Part shown: in pieces, positions 58,506 through 64,000 of the stretch | Layout of the letters: each line of letters opens with the position of its first letter | Position numbering within the stretch: position 1 is the first letter of the stretch | Assembly: GCA_001299455.1 (NCBI GenBank) | Contig: CYUK01000003.1 | Location: 186,001-250,000, forward strand | Length of the DNA: 64,000 nucleotides | Source of the DNA: Clostridiales bacterium SIT11 | GTDB lineage: Bacteria > Bacillota > Clostridia > Tissierellales > Peptoniphilaceae | Reading direction: 5' to 3' | Notes under the pieces: model-generated | Databases searched by the model: none | Told to the model about the DNA's origin: nothing | Seen by the model: only the letters and a program-made list of their open reading frames with translations | Position numbers and translations under genes: made by a program

Positions 58506-59389
58506 TTTTTTTTCTCCTTTTCTTCTAACTCTTCATACATCCTTACATAATTTTCGTACCTGGATTCAGAAATCAAGCCCTGGGCTAGGCCCTCCTTGAT
58601 TTGGCATCCAGGTTCTTTTAAATGCTGGCAGTCCAGAAACTTACATTTTCCCTCCAGGGGCCTGAATTCAATAAAGTAATGGTCCAGGTCTCTTGGGTCT
58701 TCAATTTCCAGCCTATCCATCTCTATCCGGCTAAAGCCTGGAGTATCTAATATATAAAGGTCTTCTCCAGGATAGAGTTCCACATGCCGGGTGGTGTGCC
58801 GGCCCCTCTTGGTCTTTTCACTAACAGAGCCTGTGGCCAGTTCTTTTTCCAGGTAAAGGTTGGTAAAGGTGGACTTTCCTGCTGCAGAAACACCGGCCAG
58901 AGCCGTGGTCTTCCCCTTTAAAAAGGGATAAAAGAAATCCTTGGTGCCCTTTTCTTTTAAATTCACCTGGTGGCTGGGATAGCCTACCTGGCTATAGAGG
59001 GCCTGTAACCGGTCTCCTTCTTCAGGATTTAAGTCTGCCTTGGTAAATAAAATCCTCACAGGAAGGTCTTCTATAGCATAGTGGACTAAGAGGAGGTCCA
59101 GGAGGTAGAGGTTGTAGCTAGGCTCTGCCAGGGGGACCAGGATAAAAACCTGGTCAATGTTGGCAACTGGTGGCCGGAGGAGTTGGTTTTTTCTGACCTC
59201 TACACTTTCAATATAGGCTAGGTTTTCCTGGCCTGGCCCGTCATCAAAACGGAAATTGACCCAATCTCCCACCATAGGGGTCAAGCCCAGGTGGCGGAAA
59301 TTTCCCTTGGCCCGGGCTGTGAACTCCTCCCCCTGGGCATCAATGGTATAAAAGCCTCCTAGGGACTTAATAATTTTCCCCTTAATCAT
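58493..59389 (-). CDS. rsgA: Ribosome small-subunit-dependent GTPase RsgA
   Basis: Late 30S assembly GTPase with a circularly permuted G domain. 298 residues: OB-fold (about 1-70), G4-like TKADLNP, G1 GVSAAGKSTFTNL (about 166-178), G3 LDTPGF, and zinc-finger C-x5-C-x-H-x5-C in the segment CKFLDCQHLKEPGC near the end. ATGA overlap with prkC. Contextually linked to the kinase and phosphatase that often phosphorylate it in Firmicutes. Confidence 0.95.
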   Translation of the reverse strand: MIKGKIIKSLGGFYTIDAQGEEFTARAKGNFRHLGLTPMVGDWVNFRFDDGPGQENLAYIESVEVRKNQLLRPPVANIDQVFILVPLAEPSYNLYLLDLLLVHYAIEDLPVRILFTKADLNPEEGDRLQALYSQVGYPSHQVNLKEKGTKDFFYPFLKGKTTALAGVSAAGKSTFTNLYLEKELATGSVSEKTKRGRHTTRHVELYPGEDLYILDTPGFSRIEMDRLEIEDPRDLDHYFIEFRPLEGKCKFLDCQHLKEPGCQIKEGLAQGLISESRYENYVRMYEELEEKEKKKWRS

Positions 59390-61353
59390 GAACCCACCGT
59401 ATAGGAATTGACTTGGTCGCCATCAATGTAAACTTTAAAGACATCTCCCGGCCGGCCATTTAGCCTTAAGCTGGGACTTTGTCCCCCTTCTACACTTCGG
59501 TCGACAACAGTTTCTGTCCCTCGGCTACCCTCTCTTTGGACGGTCAATTGATGACTTTGGTCATCTTGGGGGACATTGACCTTTACATGAACAGATTTTT
59601 CTTGATTCCTATTATTTGACTCTCCCTGGTCTTCGCCATCTCCATCGGCCTTACGGATGATAATATTGACGCTGGACCCCTTGGGAAGTTTTGTTCCCGG
59701 TTCATAGCTTTGGCTGACAACTTCTCCAACACCGACGCTGCCGTCTACTTTTTCATTGACACCGCCTAGTTGTAAGCCTGCTTGTTCCAGGTATTTCTTG
59801 GCCAAGTCCACTGTGTTCCCCTTCAGGCCCGGGACAATGCTGACTTCTTCATTTTCTCCCTTGGAGACAATTAAGGCCACAGAAGATCCAGCTTTTACCA
59901 GGCTTCCGCTCTTGGGCTCTGTATCTAAGGCCATTTTTTCCGGTATATCCTTGGAGTATTCATAAGTGACCTTGCCAATGGTTAGGCCGGCTTCATTTAA
60001 GATACTCCTGGCTTCGTCATAGCTCCGGCCTTCTACAGAAGGAATCCGGACACTGGAGGGTGAAGTGGAAATAACAAAAGATACGGTATCCCCTTTTTTC
60101 ACTTCCACACCCTTGTGGGGGTCTTGTTCCAGAATGGTTCCTGGGGGAAGGTCGCTTGTTTCCCTTTCTTCAAGGATTTTTATTAATAAACCCTGACTTT
60201 CCAATTTTTCTTGGACTTCAGCTATAGGTTGGTTGACATAATCTTCCAGGACAAGGACATCTTTTCCGTCCCTTGTCAAGTAGCGATAGCCTCCGTAAAC
60301 CACTCCACCAAAGAGGAGGATGGCAATAAGAACGCCCAGGAAGCTACCCAAGCCTCCTCCAGATTTTTTCTTCGGTCTTTTTTCTTTGGTTTTCTTGCCG
60401 GCAGGTTTTCTGGATACTCGCTTGTTTGCCTCCTGTTGGCTTTGAGCCCGTAGAATTTCTTCCTGGCTCAGGGGTTGGGTTTGGCCCCTAGTTTGGGAAA
60501 GAACTCTTTTTTTCGAGGTCTTTGGATTTAAGAGATAGGCCTTTAAAAGAGTAATGAGGTCTTCTACTTTTTGAATCCGGTCTTTGGGGTCTTTCATGGT
60601 CATCTTCCGGAAGATATCGTCCACAGCCACGTCTACATTGGGGTTAAATTCTGAAGGCATGGGCATGGCATTTTGAATATGCATGAGGGCCACAGAAATG
60701 GGGTTTTCTCCATCATAGGGGACTCCTCCTGTCAACATTTCAAAGAGGACAATTCCCAGGGAGTAAATGTCGGACCGGGTATCAATTTTAGATCCCCGGG
60801 CTTGTTCCGGTGAAAAGTAATGGACACTCCCCATAACAGAGTCCGTCATGGTCACAGTGGAGTTTCCTACAATCCGAGCAATGCCAAAATCTGTCACTTT
60901 GACCCTGTGATCCTTGGTAACCATAATATTTTGGGACTTAATATCCCTGTGGACAATGTGCTTGGCATGGGCCACCTTTAGGGCCTCTGCTATTTGCAGG
61001 GTAAAGTGCAGGGCTTGCTTAATAGGCAGGGGGCCTTCCTCTTGGATAATTTCCTTTAGGGTCCGGCCATCTATATATTCCATGACAATATAGTAGTAGG
61101 TTTGTCCGTTGAGGATTTCTGAACCTACGTCATAAATACTGACAATATTGGGATGAGAAATGCTGGCCGCTGCCAGGGATTCCCGGCGGAACTTCCGAAC
61201 AAAGGACTCATCTTCATTGTATTCGGACTTCAAGACCTTTAAGGCCACAATCCGGTCTAATCTCTTGTCATAGGCCTTGTAGACATCACCCATGCCACCA
61301 GACCCGATTTTTTCCAATGTTTCATAGCGATCTGCTAAGGTGTAACCAATCAT
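59386..61353 (-). CDS. prkC: PASTA-domain Ser/Thr protein kinase (PrkC-type)
   Basis: Cell-wall-sensing transmembrane kinase. 655 residues: kinase domain about 1-270 (GSGGMGDVYKAYD, VALKVLK, VHRDIKSQNIMV, DFGIAR, GSVHYFSPEQARG), a basic juxtamembrane segment, one helix (about 340-362; LGVLIAILLFGGVVYGGY), then three PASTA repeats (about 370-435, 440-505, 507-570). The C-terminal ~85 residues form an extra acidic linker and beta-rich tail that I do not recognise from other PrkC proteins. AGGAGG lies upstream of the ATG. Partner phosphatase gene overlaps its start. Confidence 0.95.
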   Translation of the reverse strand: MIGYTLADRYETLEKIGSGGMGDVYKAYDKRLDRIVALKVLKSEYNEDESFVRKFRRESLAAASISHPNIVSIYDVGSEILNGQTYYYIVMEYIDGRTLKEIIQEEGPLPIKQALHFTLQIAEALKVAHAKHIVHRDIKSQNIMVTKDHRVKVTDFGIARIVGNSTVTMTDSVMGSVHYFSPEQARGSKIDTRSDIYSLGIVLFEMLTGGVPYDGENPISVALMHIQNAMPMPSEFNPNVDVAVDDIFRKMTMKDPKDRIQKVEDLITLLKAYLLNPKTSKKRVLSQTRGQTQPLSQEEILRAQSQQEANKRVSRKPAGKKTKEKRPKKKSGGGLGSFLGVLIAILLFGGVVYGGYRYLTRDGKDVLVLEDYVNQPIAEVQEKLESQGLLIKILEERETSDLPPGTILEQDPHKGVEVKKGDTVSFVISTSPSSVRIPSVEGRSYDEARSILNEAGLTIGKVTYEYSKDIPEKMALDTEPKSGSLVKAGSSVALIVSKGENEEVSIVPGLKGNTVDLAKKYLEQAGLQLGGVNEKVDGSVGVGEVVSQSYEPGTKLPKGSSVNIIIRKADGDGEDQGESNNRNQEKSVHVKVNVPQDDQSHQLTVQREGSRGTETVVDRSVEGGQSPSLRLNGRPGDVFKVYIDGDQVNSYTVGS

Positions 61354-62060
61354 TGGGCACCTCCTTGAATAAGTAAAACAATCACTGTTATATTATCTTT
61401 TCCTCCACTATCTAAAGCCTTGTCAATTAAGGTATCCACAGCCCTTTGAGGGTCCATCTCCCTTAAAATCTTTGCCATTTCTTCTTCTGGCAGCATATTG
61501 GATAGGCCGTCAGAACAAAGTAAATAGCAGTCTCCTTCTTTCCAGGCAAGACTTTGGATTAAGACGTCCACTTCTTCTGTGGTTCCCAGGGCCTTTAAGA
61601 GCACATTTTTCTTGGGATGATCTTGGGCCTGGGCTTCACTAATGGCCCCTACATCTACCAAATAATTGACATAGGAGTCATCCTTGGTGAGCTGAGAAAA
61701 TTCCCCTCCCCGGAGCTGGTATATCCGACTATCTCCGATATTTGCAAAATAGAGTTCAGGGCCTATCAGGTCCACGACAGATAAAGTGGTTCCCATGCCG
61801 GATAATTCTTCATGTTGGCTGGCTTTTTCAAAGATTTTTCCGTTGACCTCTTGAATGGCCCTTTCTATATCTCCTGGACTTTGGGCCTCCTTTAAACTTT
61901 GGCCTAAAGCCTCCACAGCCATGGCTGAAGCATATTCTCCACCCTTATGGCCGCCCATCCCATCGGCCAGAATAAAAACACCTTCATCCTGGCAAATTAA
62001 ATAGGCATCTTCATTGTTTTTTCGAATCTTACCCACATTTGTGGCACCATATGCTATCAT
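61350..62060 (-). CDS. prpC: PP2C-type protein phosphatase (PrpC/Stp)
   Basis: 236-residue metal-dependent phosphatase that reverses PrkC phosphorylation. Motifs: RKNNEDAYLI, FILADGMGGHKGGEYAS, GTTLSVVDL, NIGDSRIYQLR, LLCSDGLSNML and GKDNITVIVL. Overlaps rlmN and prkC by ATGA. AAGGAAG upstream of the ATG. Confidence 0.95.
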   Translation of the reverse strand: MIAYGATNVGKIRKNNEDAYLICQDEGVFILADGMGGHKGGEYASAMAVEALGQSLKEAQSPGDIERAIQEVNGKIFEKASQHEELSGMGTTLSVVDLIGPELYFANIGDSRIYQLRGGEFSQLTKDDSYVNYLVDVGAISEAQAQDHPKKNVLLKALGTTEEVDVLIQSLAWKEGDCYLLCSDGLSNMLPEEEMAKILREMDPQRAVDTLIDKALDSGGKDNITVIVLLIQGGAQ

Positions 62061-63088
62061 ACTAGACTTCCTTCTTTATATTTACGTCGCAGTTGTCCGC
62101 AGGAGGCTTGGATATCGCCTCCTTGTTCACGACGTAGGGTTACATTGAGTCCTAAATCTGTGCAAAGACGTTGAAAATCACGAACATGATCCTTGCTGGG
62201 TCGGTTTTCCTTGTACTCTTGGATGGGATTTAGGGGAATTAAATTTAAGTGGTGGAGACGGCCTCCTAAGAGCTTTTTCAACTCCAGGGCGTCTTTTTCC
62301 CGGTTGTTGACTCCATCAATTAAAGTATATTCATAGCTGACCCTCCGCTTGCTGGCCTCTTGGTAGAAATCAATGGCCTTAAAGAGGTCTTCCAAGGAAT
62401 ATTTTTTAGCTACTGCCATAATTTTTTCCCTGTCTTTCTGGAAGGGAGTATGAAGGGAAATCGCTAAGTTGATTGGCTTGTTCTCCTGGGCTAATTTCTC
62501 AATTCCAGGAACCACTCCACAGGTGGACAGGGTCATATTCCTATAGGAAAGGTTGTAGCCATTTTCATCATGGAGGAGGTCTAAAAACCGCATGACATTG
62601 TCATAATTATCCAGAGGCTCCCCACTTCCCATGAGAATGATGCTATGAAGGCGGCCATATTTTTTGGTGACTTCATAGACCTGACCCAGCATTTCATAGG
62701 GGGTCAGGTTTCGAATCCGTCCTTCCTTGGTAGAGGCACAAAAGCTACAACCCATACGACAGCCCACCTGGCTAGAAATACACTGGCTTAACCCATAGTC
62801 ATTGTCCATTAAGACCCCTTCCACTAGGTGTCCATCCTTTAAGTGGAAGAGAAATTTTTTTGTCTTATCGATTTTGGAGGGAAAAACCTGTTCAATGTCC
62901 ACCTTGGGCAGGTCCAAGGCCAATAATTCTTGCCTTTGGTTCTTGGCCAGGGTGGTCATTTGAGACAGGTCCTGGCCTCCTTCTTTATGAAAGTAGTGAA
63001 AAAGTTGCTTGGCCCGAAACTTCTTGAGGCCCAAGTCTTCGCAGGTCTCTTTTAATTCCTGAAGATTTTGTTCATTTAAGGGAATCAT
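62057..63088 (-). CDS. rlmN: 23S rRNA (adenine2503-C2)-methyltransferase
   Basis: Radical-SAM enzyme methylating A2503 of 23S rRNA (and tRNA A37 in some species). 343 residues: CxxxCxxC cluster in CRMGCSFCAST (about 114-124), GEPLDNYDNV, STCGVVPGI, LAISLHTP and C-terminal RREQGGDIQASCGQL containing the methyl-carrying Cys. ATGA overlap with rsmB; weak ribosome-binding site, so coupling is likely. Confidence 0.96.
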   Translation of the reverse strand: MIPLNEQNLQELKETCEDLGLKKFRAKQLFHYFHKEGGQDLSQMTTLAKNQRQELLALDLPKVDIEQVFPSKIDKTKKFLFHLKDGHLVEGVLMDNDYGLSQCISSQVGCRMGCSFCASTKEGRIRNLTPYEMLGQVYEVTKKYGRLHSIILMGSGEPLDNYDNVMRFLDLLHDENGYNLSYRNMTLSTCGVVPGIEKLAQENKPINLAISLHTPFQKDREKIMAVAKKYSLEDLFKAIDFYQEASKRRVSYEYTLIDGVNNREKDALELKKLLGGRLHHLNLIPLNPIQEYKENRPSKDHVRDFQRLCTDLGLNVTLRREQGGDIQASCGQLRRKYKEGSLV

Positions 63089-64000
63089 CTTTTTCTCACC
63101 AGTCGAAACATTTTAAACCCATCCCTTCCTTCCTGGGGAAGGAGGACTCTTTGGTCGTCCAAGTAAAAGTTTGGATACTCTCGTAAAAAGTCCTCAACCA
63201 CTTCCTCATTTTCCTCTAATGTTAAGGTACAGGTGCTGTAAATTAGACTACCTTCTATTTTAACACAAGAAGCCGACCTAGACAGGATTTCTCCCTGTAA
63301 TTTTGAAAGATTTTTCACATCTTTTAGGCCTCTCCGGTATTTAATCTCCGGCTTCCTCCGAAAGAGGCCAAAGCCGGAACAAGGGGCATCTACAAAAACT
63401 AGGTCATAGGCCTCCCTTTCCCCTGGAAGGCCCTTTCTTCCATCCCTCAATAGAGGCTGGATATTTTTAAGACCTAGTCGCTTGATGTTTTCTTCAATCT
63501 TTTCCAATTTTTCCGGGCTTTGGTCACAGCATTGGACCTCCAAGTCCGGATTGATAAAGCTAGCTCCAATAGACTTGCCTCCTGGAGCTCCACAAACATC
63601 TAGGAGCTTAAAAGTCCCCTTTTCATAGCCCTTCATGGCAAAGTCTACAACTTCCATGGCCCCCTGGTCTTGGATGTAGTAGAGGCCCTTTTTAAAGCTA
63701 GAAGTTTTTAAGGGATTTCCCTTAATTACTTGGAATCCTGTCCCCTTAGTGGCCCGATTTTCTATAACAAGGCCTTCTTTTTCCAAGCTTGCTTGGATTT
63801 CTTGGGGGCTCCCCTTTAAAGGGTTCAGGTTAATATAGAGACCAGGTCTTTCATTAGAGGCCTGGGCAAAGGCCTCTGTCCACTGCCTGGAGTAGATTTT
63901 TTCAAAGTATTCTACCAATTCCAGGGGAAGGGATTCTCTTAGAGAGACCCCTTCTGCCCAAGTTTTTCCTTGAATCTTTTCCGGGTCCAGTCTTTCCTTG
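63085..64000 (-). CDS. rsmB: 16S rRNA (cytosine967-C5)-methyltransferase, N-terminus outside window
   Basis: Methylates C967 of 16S rRNA. The visible ~305 residues continue in frame to the right edge with no stop, so the N-terminal NusB-like domain lies outside. Motifs: LLDVCGAPGGKSIGASF, VQCCDQSPEKLEKI, YDLVFVDAPCSGFG (catalytic Cys of motif IV), YRRGLKDVKNLSKLQGEIL, and IYSTCTLTLEENEEVV with the second catalytic Cys. A TTG at 63918 is not the true start. ATGA overlap with rlmN. The rsmB-rlmN-prpC-prkC-rsgA-rpe-thiN order is widespread in Firmicutes. Confidence 0.95.
   Translation of the reverse strand, partial: KERLDPEKIQGKTWAEGVSLRESLPLELVEYFEKIYSRQWTEAFAQASNERPGLYINLNPLKGSPQEIQASLEKEGLVIENRATKGTGFQVIKGNPLKTSSFKKGLYYIQDQGAMEVVDFAMKGYEKGTFKLLDVCGAPGGKSIGASFINPDLEVQCCDQSPEKLEKIEENIKRLGLKNIQPLLRDGRKGLPGEREAYDLVFVDAPCSGFGLFRRKPEIKYRRGLKDVKNLSKLQGEILSRSASCVKIEGSLIYSTCTLTLEENEEVVEDFLREYPNFYLDDQRVLLPQEGRDGFKMFRLVRKR

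Overview
This window looks like a chromosome segment from an anaerobic, low-to-mid GC, Gram-positive bacterium (Firmicutes in the broad sense). The gene content fits Clostridia/Tissierellia, and an amino-acid-fermenting anaerobic coccus of the Peptoniphilaceae type is a reasonable guess, though I cannot prove it from sequence alone. The supporting signs are pyruvate:ferredoxin oxidoreductase, HPr kinase, SpoVG, a PASTA kinase, strong AAGGAGG ribosome-binding sites, a T-box, several lipoproteins, and no respiratory complexes. I saw no rRNA, tRNA, transposase, phage gene or CRISPR array. Most genes are on the minus strand, in tight operons with many 4-nt ATGA overlaps.

Layout. 1-6915 (minus) is an anaerobic (cobalt-early) cobalamin operon: cbiB, a cobalamin riboswitch, cbiK, cbiL, a CobD-like decarboxylase, cbiC, cbiD, cbiE, cbiT and a truncated cobM/cbiF. 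7129-10554 (plus) is pyruvate carboxylase. 10609-13849 (minus) is a flavodoxin-like protein, an HD protein and a two-component system. 13958-15391 (plus) is a leucyl aminopeptidase. 15438-18911 (minus) is the de novo NAD operon nadABC with its repressor niaR. 19087-21990 (minus) is a TrpXYZ-type ABC importer behind a T-box whose apparent specifier is UGG (Trp). 22101-25008 is an OpuA-type glycine betaine importer. 25230-29512 is a thiol/Fe-S cassette (TlpA-like lipoprotein, 50-residue CXXC protein, polyferredoxin membrane protein) with a second two-component system. 29802-33338 is pyruvate:ferredoxin oxidoreductase. 33546-38096 holds hprK, uvrC and an Xaa-Pro aminopeptidase. 38198-39951 is a flavodoxin/DUF3793 pair behind a near-perfect Fur box, divergent from an AraC regulator. 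40061-42567 holds a GNAT acetyltransferase, spoVG and murC. 42735-45280 is malic enzyme plus fumarase. 45281-45809 is non-coding and carries a modular hairpin repeat array. 45810-50699 is a nucleoside ABC importer of the BMP family. 50814-53100 is an unrecognised membrane protein and a pyridine-nucleotide-disulfide oxidoreductase. 53119-56797 is potABCD. 56981-57172 is rpmB. 57226-64000 is the conserved rsmB-rlmN-PP2C-prkC-rsgA-rpe-thiN operon.

How it fits together. Pyruvate is the hub: PFOR, pyruvate carboxylase, malic enzyme and fumarase link pyruvate to oxaloacetate, malate and fumarate. NadB in anaerobes can use fumarate as electron acceptor. Much of the rest is scavenging (tryptophan, betaine, nucleosides, polyamines, peptides). 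Control is visibly RNA- and metal-based: cobalamin riboswitch, Trp T-box, Fur box and NiaR. Many bidirectional hairpin terminators separate convergent units. Most genes have high-scoring family matches by eye. The least understood parts are the 343-residue membrane protein at 50814-51845, the repeat array at 45360-45730, the DUF3793/flavodoxin pair, and the CXXC/TlpA/polyferredoxin cassette.
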